DNA from: Baffinella frigidus
Taxonomy: Eukaryota > Cryptophyceae > Cryptomonadales > Baffinellaceae
Assembly: GCA_026770585.1 (NCBI GenBank)
Contig: MU646500.1
Span: 370,055 to 381,026, forward strand
Length of the DNA stretch: 10,972 nucleotides
Direction: 5' to 3'
The notes under the pieces were generated by a model. It saw nothing but the letters and a program-made list of their open reading frames with translations, made no database searches and was not told the DNA's origin. Positions 1 through 6,774 of this stretch are shown piece by piece; positions within the stretch are counted from its first letter, which is position 1; each line of letters opens with the position of its first letter. The position numbers and the translations under genes were made by a program.

Positions 1-46
1 GGGGGTTGGGGGTTGGGGGTTGGGGGTTGGGGTTGGGGGTTGGGGG
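1..46. repeat. G-rich GGGGGTT tandem repeat
   Basis: The window opens inside a heptamer-like array of GGGGGTT with one GGGGTT variant. It is not the CCCTAAA telomere sequence found elsewhere in the window. Its complement, AACCCCC, resembles the CCCCAAA/CCCCCAA minisatellites in the introns further right, but here the G-rich strand is the plus strand. Runs of four or five G at this spacing could form G-quadruplexes (inference). The array probably extends beyond the left edge. Confidence 0.9.
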
Positions 47-55
47 AACACAGGA

Positions 56-95
56 CTCACCTAATTGGTGAGATGAAACCGTCTGAGACAGAGCT
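56..95. repeat. Dispersed repeat fragment, copy 1 (CTCACC-AATTGGTGAG core)
   Basis: This segment, built on the palindrome-like core CTCACCTAATTGGTGAG and followed by gacagagct, recurs with substitutions at 5227-5266 inside intron 3 of the gene, where the core reads CTCACCAAATTGGTGAG. Two divergent copies 5 kb apart suggest a dispersed element, perhaps a transposon end. No open reading frame or complete element is attached to either copy. Confidence 0.6.
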
Positions 96-239
96 AGTAA
101 GTACCTGTGGAGGCTGGGGGTCGGGAGTTGGGGTTTACCGCGCCGCAGTGTTTGCCAGGACAGTCGAGGCGTTGAGCACCTCTCCGATAGTCACCTGCCT
201 CCCGAGGTCAAGCAAAATTTACATCCAGAGGTAAATGCG

Positions 240-713
240 CAGCGCAGGCTCTTCGGGAGCAGCCTTGCCCTGTCGTTTCAGGTCTGCCACACGTTCCCCC
301 GCCTTGCGGAACGGTAACTGATGCAGAGAGGTGCAGCGCCAATCAAACGGCCCCATTATCCTTGCAGGTTCCGATCTGCTATGGGGACCGGGCGGGACCG
401 AGAGGGTGATGTAGCTCCCTCCTCGTGCAGCGGAGAACCGCTGCGCGGCTGGAGGTCCAGCTGCGTCCATCACGGCGGCCTATCGAACCCGATGAGCAGG
501 ACCCACCGCGACCGCCTCTCGTCGCGCCCTTGGGATCGCCGGCTACGCGACCCGACCCTGAGCGAGGCGGCGACGGAGTCCCCCGGCAACGCACGCGGCG
601 CCTGCTTGTATGATGCTTCGGGGACTGCAAGGGGGAATGCAAGGAGGACCACGCTTTCCCGCCTTTCGATCGAAACGCGTAAAAATCTTTTCGAACAAAA
701 CAAATAAAAAATG
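240..713 (+). other. GC-rich block with overlapping open frames; possible coding remnant
   Basis: This block is markedly GC-rich and several frames stay open, including a plus-strand frame from an ATG at 321 to a stop at 705-707 and another from just after 409 to a TGA at 611-613. The second frame is rich in Pro and Arg, with stretches such as RRPIEPDEQDPPRPP. Proline/arginine-rich linkers of this look occur in retrotransposon polyproteins, but no integrase, protease or reverse-transcriptase motif is visible. GC-rich DNA keeps frames open by chance, so I do not call a gene. Two direct copies of GGTAAAATCCGG lie just downstream (717-728 and 738-749). Confidence 0.2.
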
Positions 714-949
714 ACAGGTAAAATCCGGTAGGGGAAAGGTAAAATCCGGACCAGCCCCCGCGGCCATATTCACCACAACGTTTCGGTCTACCAAGACGTG
801 GGAACGTGTGTGCTGCTGTATGACGTTCATTAAAGCTCCATAAGCTCCATAAGCGATCTCCTTAAAGATGTCAATGCCACCGCGCCGCCGCGGCGCGGGG
901 TTCGCCAGCTCGGCAGATGCGCGGGTTCAACGGGGTGGCGTGAGCGTGG

Positions 950-1375
950 TCGGCGGTGCTGCTCAGGATTTGGCGCTGCAACTAATCGATGACCCTTCAC
1001 GTCAGCCCCTGCACTGGACAGCTCATCATACGCACAGCTAGAAGGCGCGACGGATGCGCATGCTCGATCAAGAGCGCGCGCACACACGCGACGTTGCTTC
1101 TCCGGATTTGGAGGAGCTAATCTGCAGGGGTACGGCAGGTGTTCAATGAGCAGGGAGGAAGGGAAAGACCTGGGCGCGGAAGCCGGACGGCTCAACATGC
1201 GCACAGTTGGAAGGCGCGACGGGTGTACACGCTCGATCGGGAGCGCGCGCGCGCATACGGCGGTGCTGCTCCGGATTTCGAGGAACTAATCTGCAGGGGT
1301 CAACACGTTGAAAGAGGAGCGCGTCCGAGGAGGGCTGAACGTGACGCTGAACGGCTTATCATGGTCACAGATGGA
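950..1375. repeat. GC-rich tandem repeat, unit about 140-170 bp, 3 degenerate copies
   Basis: A segment reading roughly gctgctcCGGATTTgGAGGaactaatctgcagggg recurs near 951, 1090 and 1258. A second marker, tcatca-cgcacag-tagAAGGCGcgacgg, recurs near 1024, 1192 and 1346. The interleaved order and the spacing of about 140-170 bp show a diverged tandem array. It includes runs of GCGCGC near 1072 and 1240. A 105-residue frame (1139-1456) crosses the repeat but has no recognisable domain, and I treat it as a by-product of the GC content. Confidence 0.75.
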
Positions 1376-1499
1376 AGGCGTGGCGGGATGGCGCGCTGGA
1401 CGAACGCGCTCCATGATGAGCACGCGCACGCGGTGCGAACGGCCCTTGTGATCTGAGGCTGAACGATTTCGGGCAGGTGGACGGACGCGGCTTCACGCT

Positions 1500-1780
1500 T
1501 AAAAGGCTCTGACGTGTGTGTGGCGGGTTTTTGACGCGTGTGTTGGGGTGAACTTTAACGAGTGTGGGCTGGCTCTGGTTGTCTTTGACGCGTCTGGGTT
1601 GTCGCTGTCGTGTTTTTCTAGCTATGCCTCACTCGGGTCGACCAACTATTCTCAGGTTGCACTAAATACTAAACACTAAACACTGAACACTAAACACTAA
1701 ACACTAACTGACTCGTGCTGGTGGTCATTGACACGAGTGGGTTAACTCTAACACGTGTGGATTGGCTCTGACGCGTGTGA
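1500..1780. repeat. Degenerate minisatellite with GACGCGTGTG core
   Basis: Variants of (T)TGACGCGTGTGttgg recur about every 25-40 bp: gacgtgtgtg, gacgcgtgtg, acgagtgtgg, gacgcgtctg, gacacgagtg, acacgtgtgg and gacgcgtgtg. The array is interrupted by the CACTAAA block at 1661-1706 and runs into the 160-bp duplication. The sequence 1621-1660 (gcctcactcgggtcgac...) has a diverged copy at 5134-5173 inside intron 3. No gene is seen here. Confidence 0.6.
1661..1706. repeat. (ACTAAAC)n heptamer repeat, telomere-variant
   Basis: About six to seven heptamers of ACTAAAC/ACTGAAC form a short array. It has the same 7-bp register as the CCCTAAA telomere-type repeat with CC changed to CA, so it is best read as a variant telomere-like array. 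Confidence 0.8.
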
Positions 1781-2083
1781 CTTGCCCCTAACCCCTGACA
1801 CCTGACCCCAATTCCCTAACCCCTAACCCCTAACCTCTAATCCCTAACCCCCAACTCCTAACCCCCAACCCCTGAAACACCCAACGTGACGCGTGAATGC
1901 CAATGCCGGTGGGCGCTATAATGGGCTCTGACGCGTGTGACTTGCCCCTAACCCCTGACACCTGACCCCAATTCCCTCACCCTTAACCCCTAACCTCTAA
2001 TCCCTAACCCCCAACTCCTAACCCCCAACCCCTTACACCTAACGTGACGAGTGAATGCCAATGCCGGTGGGCGCTATAATGGG
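1764..2083. repeat. 160-bp unit in two tandem copies
   Basis: The copies start at 1764 and 1924, each with GGCTCTGACGCGTGTGACTT, and end with GCGCTATAATGGG at 1925 and 2083. The interior of each is a C-rich telomere-like tract (CCCCTAACC and variants) of about 100 bp followed by gaatgccaatgccggtggg. The copies differ by only a few substitutions and a short length change, so the duplication looks recent compared with the neighbouring degenerate repeats. The right end continues as short gtgggtgctaa repeats to about 2150. Confidence 0.9.
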
Positions 2084-2149
2084 TGGGCGTTTGACAGTGC
2101 TAACGGTGGTGGGTGCTAATGAGGGTGGGTGCTAACGCAACTGGGCGAT

Positions 2150-2620
2150 TAATTGAGTGTTTTAGGCAAGCCGAACACGTAGACCGTCGCATGGATAGGT
2201 GGGGTATGAGCCTGAGAGGACACCGACATTTCGCATAAGTGTCTCTTAGAGACGTGCTGTCGCGTAACTGTAGGTGGAGGCGAATCCCTAAGAGTAGTTG
2301 TACTTAGGTAGACCCTAACGAAGACGAGTCGGTCTCCATGTGTCTTTTAAACAGCTGCACTCTGTACAACCACCTTTGTTTTGATGTCCTGCTGGTGTTG
2401 CTTTCTGCTGACGTCCGTGCATTGGGGGAAACCCCTACACAACCACATCTCTCTCATTTCACCTCTGGTGTCTTGACTGACTCCACCTCACACCCCCACA
2501 CAACCCCCCTCACCTTGTGGGGTATCCGTGGTTGGAGCTTTTATACTTCAACCATGGGATACCATGAGCCTCATAAAAGCTGATTTGGGTTCGGCGCATG
2601 GGCGAGCGCAACCGTGAACC
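2150..2620. other. Unique sequence, no gene seen
   Basis: This stretch separates the C-rich duplication from the telomere array. An 81-residue plus-strand frame from 2338 has an ordinary, unbiased composition and no splice or domain support. I see no tRNA, rRNA or other RNA gene here. Confidence 0.5.
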
Positions 2621-2626
2621 CCAAAA

Positions 2627-2710
2627 CCCTAAACCCTAAACCCTAAACCCTAAACCCTAAACCCTAAACCCTAAACCCTAAACCCTAAACCCTAAACCCT
2701 AAACCCTAAA
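2627..2710. repeat. Perfect interstitial telomere-type array, (CCCTAAA)12
   Basis: Exactly twelve uninterrupted CCCTAAA units occupy 84 bp. This is the complement of TTTAGGG, the telomere repeat known from land plants and several algal and alveolate groups. The edges are sharp: cgtgaaccccaaaa on the left and CACTTAACAATAAACACTAAACG on the right, where the heptamer decays. It lies inside the window, so it is interstitial here unless the assembly ends nearby. Its purity contrasts with the strongly degenerate tract at 3140-3540. Confidence 0.97.
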
Positions 2711-3139
2711 CACTTAACAATAAACACTAAACGCTGAAAGTTTTACGGTTTAGAGTCGTTGAAACTGCATCTTGAGTCGTGCTGACGCAGTCAGGCAACG
2801 TCTTGATCGAGTGGCCCTGAGTGAATCCTGAGTTGTTTCTACTAAATCCTAAGTCGTCCTGAATGAGTTTTATACAAAACTTATTGGCATAGTTGGTGAG
2901 AGAGTTTTGCGGAAAGTCAAGAACATTTGAACATGACAAAAATGGCCAACATTCCACTGAGCTACGGCCATTTGCGCTTTGTTCGTGGAGGGGTTTGTTT
3001 TTGTTGACCTTCAAAACTGGTTAAAAAACTGGTACCTCACACCACAGCCAGTTTTTCAATATTTAGCTAAAAAGTGGTTGTCATGAGATTGATTGAAGGG
3101 TTCTCGTCGGCCACAGTACCTGAAACTAAATCTCAACCC
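2711..3139. other. AT-richer unique sequence with weak TGAGTCGT repeats
   Basis: Near 2750-2865 a short motif similar to tGAGTCGT or cctgAGTtGT recurs irregularly. No coding frame is convincing: the 95-residue minus-strand frame at 2727-3014 has no support. The hairpin at 3021-3059 is listed separately. Confidence 0.4.
3021..3059. repeat. Inverted repeat (12-bp arms, one mismatch)
   Basis: TTAAAAAACTGG at 3021-3032 pairs with CCAGTTTTTCAA at 3048-3059 with a single mismatch around a 15-nt loop. There is no attached gene to suggest a terminator role. Confidence 0.6.
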
Positions 3140-3540
3140 CTACACCCAAAACCTTAAGCCCCAACCACACCCCCTAAACCCTAAACCCCAAGCCCTCAAC
3201 CCTCAACCATCAACCCTCAACACTTGACCCGAACCCCTAAACCCTAAACCCTAAATCCTAAACCCTAAACCCTAAACCCTAAACCATAAACCATAAACCC
3301 TAAACCCTTAACCCCATACCCAAACCCTACACACTTGACCCTAAATCCTAAACACCAAAATCCCCACCCTTCACCAAACCCTAAACGCTAAATCCAAACC
3401 ATAAAGCCTAAACTCTAAACCCTGTTACCATAAACTCCAAACTGTACACCGTTAACACCAAATGCTGAAACCCTAAACCCTGTATACCTTAAACCGTAGA
3501 CCGTATACCCTAAACCCGTTTATCCCTGACCCTCAAACCA
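3140..3540. repeat. Degenerate CCCTAAA-like telomeric tract
   Basis: Heptamer-like CCCTAAA units are intermixed with variants (CCTCAAC, CCATAAA, CCCAAAC, CCGTAGA, CGCTAAA), mostly still about 7 bp apart. The best-preserved stretch is about 3238-3310. The plus strand is always the C-rich strand. It looks like an old telomere-derived array in decay; no gene is visible. Confidence 0.9.
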
Positions 3541-3950
3541 AAATAATTGGCTAATTCGATCCAAATTCGTATGAAATCTCCTGGCGCAGAGGGTCCTTCG
3601 TTTCTTGCACATAACATTCGGTGAAACACCTTTATCACTACCAATATAGGTCCGTTAGGGTTTGGCAGCTCCCAACATAGCCAGCCAGCCCTCCTGTGAA
3701 ACTACTGGAGCTATTGGTGCTATTTGAGCTATTGTGGAAGCTCACAGGACCACGCTTTTTTGGGGGAAAGGCGAGGTTTATTCAGGTGATAACCACGACT
3801 GCTTCACGCCAGGGGGAGAGGTAGGCCGAGACACGAGGGCTCTAGCAGCCCGCTGTCACCCCGCAGGGTGGTTGGGGCTTCTACCGACTCCATCTAACCC
3901 GTTTCCCCGCAAAGGCGCCGACATTCAAGATAAAAGTTTCACAAATATCA
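3541..3950. other. Unique sequence, no gene supported
   Basis: A 101-residue frame at 3734-4039 runs into the foldback palindrome and has no domain support. Short repeats of gctattg occur at about 3709-3734. The string AGGACCACGCTTT near 3747 is shared with about 643, which may mark fragments of one dispersed element (weak). Confidence 0.4.
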
Positions 3951-4036
3951 GGGGGTATGGGTTGCCCCTATTAATAGGGGGCCTTATTAGGGCCCCCCTC
4001 ATAGGCCCCCTATTAATAGGGGCAACCCATACCCCC
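3951..4036. repeat. Perfect foldback palindrome, 33-bp arms, 20-nt loop
   Basis: The left arm 3951-3983 (starting GGGGGTATGGGTTGCCCC) and the right arm 4004-4036 (ending GGGGCAACCCATACCCCC) are exact reverse complements around a 20-nt loop. Each arm also contains a perfect 16-bp palindrome, CCCCTATTAATAGGGG, so each arm can fold alone as well as with its partner. It could extrude as a cruciform or, if transcribed, form a very stable hairpin. It has the shape of a miniature foldback transposon or a hairpin RNA precursor, but I see no transposase and no clear target-site duplication. It lies about 450 bp upstream of the predicted gene start. Confidence 0.95.
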
Positions 4037-4037
4037 T

Positions 4038-4127
4038 AATGTGCTCTCATAATTTCACCTTCCCTTGTAGTTTTACGAGCCCAGAAATCGAGTTTTCTAG
4101 GGGGGCATTGTATTCTGAGAGCACATT
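4038..4127. repeat. Second inverted repeat, 12-bp arms
   Basis: AATGTGCTCTCA at 4038-4049 and TGAGAGCACATT at 4116-4127 are perfect reverse complements separated by 66 nt. It starts two bases after the foldback palindrome ends, so the two may be parts of one element spanning 3951-4127. The interior (4050-4115) has no coding frame. Confidence 0.85.
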
Positions 4128-4483
4128 TGCGAAACAGTGTTGAAACTTTTAAATTGAATGTGGTCTCAGATTTCCCATCGCGATATCAGAAGACCCCTCA
4201 CGGAAGGGCGCAAAATGACGATTTGCCCACAAAAACGTATATTCAGTGCTTTACAAATCTGTTTATCAATTCCCACTTTTAAAATGGACAGGTTATGAGG
4301 TCGTTCTGGTACAAAAATCTAGTATTGGGCGAACGAACTTGTAAAATAGGTCTAGGGACTTTTAAAAGCCGAGGGTCCGAAAACCCAACTAAAGGACAAA
4401 GGACACAACGGACACAAGCTGTCAGTGCTGGCCAGAGGTGAATTTCTGAACTGCAACCAGCTTCGTAACCAGGCGTGACCAGG
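4128..4483. other. Region upstream of predicted gene start
   Basis: No gene is seen. AT-rich motifs that could act as core promoter elements include acttttaaaag at about 4360, some 120 bp before the ATG, but nothing distinctive supports a promoter call. In the frame of the predicted start there is a TAA at 4466-4468, so the reading frame cannot extend far upstream without another exon. A minus-strand frame of 141 residues (4279-4704) overlaps exon 1 in antisense and lacks domain support. Confidence 0.35.
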
Positions 4484-4612
4484 ATGGCACCTCCGCGCTT
4501 CGGCCCGAACCAGACGGTCGCGCTCTGCGGGCTGCGCAACGGTGCAGACAAGGCAGGGGTTGAGGCGTTCCTCAAGAAGCTCAAACTCTCCGCGGCCACA
4601 ATCAGCGAGCCG
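4484..4612 (+). CDS. Exon 1 of unrecognised gene (N-terminus)
   Basis: This segment encodes 43 residues starting MAPPRFGPNQTVALCGLRNG and ending ATISEP. Codons are GC3-rich. The ATG has a favourable context (aggATGg), and an in-frame TAA lies 18 bp upstream. I end the exon at the donor GTGCAT (4613), phase 0, because it matches the donor type after exon 5 and connects in frame to the CAG acceptor at 4713. If unspliced, the frame stops at TGA 4628-4630. A 41-nt stretch, 4625-4665, is the other segment whose removal would restore frame; it is bounded by GGTTTG and CAAACC, but that would need a non-GT...AG intron. No signal peptide or membrane segment is obvious. Confidence 0.65.
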
Positions 4613-4713
4613 GTGCATCCCCCGGTTTGAGGGGTCGAGGTTGACTTGCCTTTCACAAACCAACCGTGCGGCTGAAACGCCTGACCGTCCCCCTGCTGTG
4701 GCATGGCTCGCAG

Positions 4714-4860
4714 AAACCCGACAAGTCGGACCCGGGTAGGAAGCGCATGGTGGTCTTCATCAACTGCGAGAGCGCGGCGGACGCCTCGAAGCTCGCCAGT
4801 CAGCTCTCCATGACGCTAGACAAGGATCTGGGGCTTGAGGAGTTCAAGTTCACCCTCCAG
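4714..4860 (+). CDS. Exon 2 of unrecognised gene
   Basis: This exon encodes 49 residues from KPDKSDPGRKRMVVFINCES to EEFKFTLQ, beginning and ending in phase 0. The acceptor is a CAG (4711-4713) after a fairly pyrimidine-rich stretch. The donor is GTCGCT at 4861, which is weak. The same frame is open upstream to about 4645 (VRLKRLTVPLLWHGSQ), so the true 5' edge could be earlier. Codon bias is strong. A hydrophobic strand (MVVFIN) followed by an amphipathic helix (AADASKLASQLSMTL) suggests a compact alpha/beta domain, but I assign no family. Confidence 0.65.
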
Positions 4861-4992
4861 GTCGCTCCAGCGCAAATCAATTGGCTCATCACTGCTCATT
4901 ACTGGTGATGAGATGTTCTCCTAGCGGTGCTGTTCTCCGCCCGTGTTTCGTACCGCGCGTGGGACGGACCTGACGCGTTTCCCATGCTGCAG

Positions 4993-5089
4993 GCGGTGCT
5001 CAAGAAGGCGCTGCGGAACGTGGACTGGAGCCAGTTCGTTCAGGAGGCGCAGGAGGCGCAGGTTGTCGAGGGACGGATTACGCTGAAAC
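4993..5089 (+). CDS. Exon 3 of unrecognised gene
   Basis: This exon encodes AVLKKALRNVDWSQFVQEAQ, then EAQVVEGRITLK, and leaves one base of a split Arg codon (C|GC) completed by exon 4. The donor GTAAGC is canonical. The frame is open further upstream from 4927 (VLFSARVSYRAWDGPDAFPM), with good codon bias and a CTAG acceptor at 4923-4924, but starting there gives the wrong phase after exon 2. The CAG at 4990-4992, preceded by tttcccatgctg, gives the correct phase 0. Either the shorter exon is right, or an unusual junction or a frameshift lies near 4925. Confidence 0.6.
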
Positions 5090-5605
5090 GTAAGCTTGCT
5101 CGCCCCCGCTTCTGCACCCGCGCTGGCGGCAGAGCTCTGCCTCACTCGGGTCGACTACTTTTCTCAAGTTGACCACCTGCGTTTGCGGTACAGACACGTC
5201 AACTTTGGGGCGGAAACGAGCCCGGGCTCACCAAATTGGTGAGACCAAATAGACTGATACAGAGCTGGACAGTGCAGGGCATGAGTCTGTCGCCACGCCA
5301 GCAGCTTCCGAGAGAGGGCAATTGCTTTATTGAGCATCAAGTTCTGATCTACTCCCGGCGAGTATTCATAATGCATACGATTTTGGTGTATCTTAAGGGC
5401 AGAAATAAGACAGTCGTCTATCTAGACTTCATTTAGAGCCTTAAGATTCACAGAATCGGACCAGAGATCCCCGAAATCGTATTCAATCTGAACACTCGTC
5501 CGGATGAGATCTGGGTTCTTCGAGCTCAAAACATAGGTTGACACTTGAATTTATCCTGCCATCGTGCAGAACGGCACTCTGTAGCACCCACGATTTCGCG
5601 ATTTG
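5090..5605 (+). other. Intron 3, 5' part (intron is 5090-5679), with dispersed-repeat fragments
   Basis: The intron begins with GTAAGC. It contains two fragments that also occur far upstream: 5134-5173 matches 1621-1660 and 5227-5266 matches 56-95. AATAAA motifs appear on the minus strand, for example near 5326-5332. No coding frame in this stretch has support. Confidence 0.6.
5227..5266. repeat. Dispersed repeat fragment, copy 2 (matches 56-95)
   Basis: CTCACCAAATTGGTGAG followed by a diverged flank ending acagagct matches the segment at 56-95. The core is nearly palindromic, as expected for a short inverted repeat at a transposon end or a protein-binding site; which one is not determined. 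Confidence 0.6.
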
Positions 5606-5670
5606 ATGGGCATCCAATAAATTCCTATGGGCATCCAACACATTCTTTATGGTCATCCAATAAATTCTGC
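5606..5670. repeat. Three tandem 21-22 bp repeats next to the exon 4 acceptor
   Basis: Units start at 5606, 5627 and 5649 with the form ATGGGCATCCAATAAATTCCT and small changes. The array ends about 9 bp before the CAG acceptor of exon 4, in the region where a branch point would lie, so it may supply the branch-site context (inference). Confidence 0.85.
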
Positions 5671-5679
5671 ACCGTTCAG

Positions 5680-5741
5680 GCAAGGCCGGTGACCTCTTCA
5701 TCGAGGTGGCGACCGATGTGCGGAAGGTGTGGGTGCCCAAG
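5680..5741 (+). CDS. Exon 4 of unrecognised gene
   Basis: The exon completes the split Arg codon and then encodes 20 residues, KAGDLFIEVATDVRKVWVPK. The acceptor is ttctgcaccgttCAG and the donor is GTTTGG. The alternating hydrophobic pattern (LFIEV, VWV) predicts two beta strands. Almost all codons end in G or C, in sharp contrast to the AT-richer flank. The short length and the exact phase match on both sides are the main evidence that it is a real exon. Confidence 0.75.
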
Positions 5742-5971
5742 GTTTGGAAACCCTAAACCCTAACCCTAACCCCTCACCCCTCAACCCTCGACCCTAATCC
5801 CTAAACCCTAAAATCTGAACCCCCAACCCCCAACTTCAAACCCCAACCCTCAAAACCCAACACCCAACACCCAAACTCTAAACCCCAAACCCCAACCCCC
5901 AAACCCCAGACCCCAAACCCCAAACACCAAATTCCAAACCCCAACACCCAAACCCCAAACCCCAAACGAAG
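5742..5971 (+). repeat. Intron 4, almost entirely telomere-like repeat
   Basis: The intron begins GTTTGGAAACCCTAAACCC and moves from CCCTAAA/CCCTAAC units to CCCCAAA, CCCAACA and CCCCCAA units of 6-9 bp, ending in ...CCCAAACGAAG. Nearly all of its 230 nt is C-rich minisatellite, with no conventional long pyrimidine tract before the AG. The sense strand carries the C-rich telomere strand. If the model is right, the gene tolerates a telomere-type array as an intron body. Confidence 0.8.
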
Positions 5972-6058
5972 GCGGCGTTCGCGGGGAGCGACGAGGAGTG
6001 GGACAAGCTCAAGAAGGGGGACACGCTTCGGGTTGAGGCCGCCAGCATCAAGGGCCAG
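5972..6058 (+). CDS. Exon 5 of unrecognised gene
   Basis: The exon has 29 codons in phase 0 at both ends, starting AAFAGSDEEWDKLKKGDTLR and ending VEAASIKGQ. The acceptor is CGAAG and the donor is GTGCGC. Codon bias toward G/C in the third position is extreme. An acidic SDEEWDKL segment is followed by a basic KKGDTLRVEAA strand, the kind of charged loop plus strand seen in OB/S1-like barrels; this is a weak structural impression, not a family assignment. It is bounded on the left by telomere-like repeat and on the right by a CT microsatellite. Confidence 0.8.
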
Positions 6059-6061
6059 GTG

Positions 6062-6063
<2 letters not shown>

Positions 6064-6120
<57 letters not shown>

Positions 6121-6175
6121 GTCTCTGTCTGTCTCTCTCTCTCTGTTTCTCTCGCTCGTGCTCGCTCGCTCTCGC

Positions 6176-6212
<37 letters not shown>

Positions 6213-6290
6213 CTCGCTCTCTCTCGCTCTCTCTCGCTCTCTCTCTCTCGCGCGCGCTCTCTCTCTCTCGCTGTCTCAGTCTCTTCAGAG
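6064..6290. repeat. CT microsatellite at the start of intron 5
   Basis: About 230 bp of CT dinucleotides interrupted by CTGT, CTCG and GCGCGC variants begins five bases after the exon 5 donor. It generates spurious Ser/Leu-repeat frames on the plus strand and Arg/Glu-repeat frames on the minus strand. Similar CT arrays lie directly after the donors of exon 7 copies at 9107 and 9937. Confidence 0.97.
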
Positions 6291-6407
6291 AGTCGGCATG
6301 CTTTGGAATGCAGGTCTAATTGGGTGGTAAACTTCAAGGCAATGGGTCCGACCCCTGGGACACAAGAGTCTGTGACTTTATGGGTATCTAATAGACTTGT
6401 CTCGCAG

Positions 6408-6458
6408 GGCGTGACGCAGGCGATGGATACCGCTAGTTTGGGAATCAATGAATCCTAA
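6408..6458 (+). pseudogene. Exon 6-like copy 1
   Basis: After tgtCTCGCAG the frame reads GVTQAMDTASLGINES and then stops at TAA (6456-6458). The acceptor is intact and the first seven codons match exon 6, but the rest diverges and no donor precedes the stop. Used as a terminal exon it would add 16 residues and end the protein, in phase 0 with exon 5, so an alternative short 3' end is possible. Confidence 0.5.
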
Positions 6459-6652
6459 AGGTCCAAACGCTGACACATAACTTTGGCAAGTTGGCGCGGG
6501 CAACTCGACACCACCTGCTCAGAAATCAGAAATGAGACACCTGATGTTAGATTGACCGGCTCTAGGAGCCGGCATTTGACTTAAGGCGCTGGTTTTCAAG
6601 GAAAGTTGACTCAAGTGAAATGTTCTGGCTCTGAAGTGATGTCTCTCTGAAG

Positions 6653-6727
6653 GGAGTGACGCAGCCGATGGACGCCGTCATGTTGGGGATCGATGAATCC
6701 TACACATTGTTACTAAAGGACCAATGA
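6653..6727 (+). pseudogene. Exon 6-like copy 2
   Basis: The frame reads GVTQPMDAVMLGIDESYTLL, then LKDQ and TGA at 6725-6727. It shares the IDESY.LLLKDQ tail with copy 3, showing that copies 1-3 form a subfamily separate from the 7487 copy. The acceptor is weaker (ctctgaAG). It is probably a decayed exon. Confidence 0.5.
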
Positions 6728-6774
6728 ATTCCAAAGGTGCTTTAGCAAAGCTGACACGAAACCTTTTTCCGCAG

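Noticed and set aside
240-713. Copia-type retrotransposon polyprotein fragment
   Set aside because: The Pro/Arg-rich frame is only suggestive; no integrase, reverse-transcriptase or protease motif and no long terminal repeats are visible.
2338-2583. 81-residue plus-strand frame
   Set aside because: Composition is not coding-like and nothing around it suggests a gene.
4279-4704. 141-residue minus-strand frame
   Set aside because: It is antisense to exon 1, whose plus-strand frame has clear GC3 bias and a good start context; no recognisable domain.
5801-6448. 215-residue minus-strand frame with Arg/Glu repeats
   Set aside because: It is the reverse of the same CT array plus the reverse of the telomere-like repeat (Gly/Phe/Trp/Leu pattern), antisense to exon 5, which has much better codon bias.
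6033-6458. Long plus-strand Ser/Leu-repeat frame over the CT microsatellite
   Set aside because: The frame is open only because CTCTCT cannot give stop codons; its repeat part has no domain and lies in a predicted intron.
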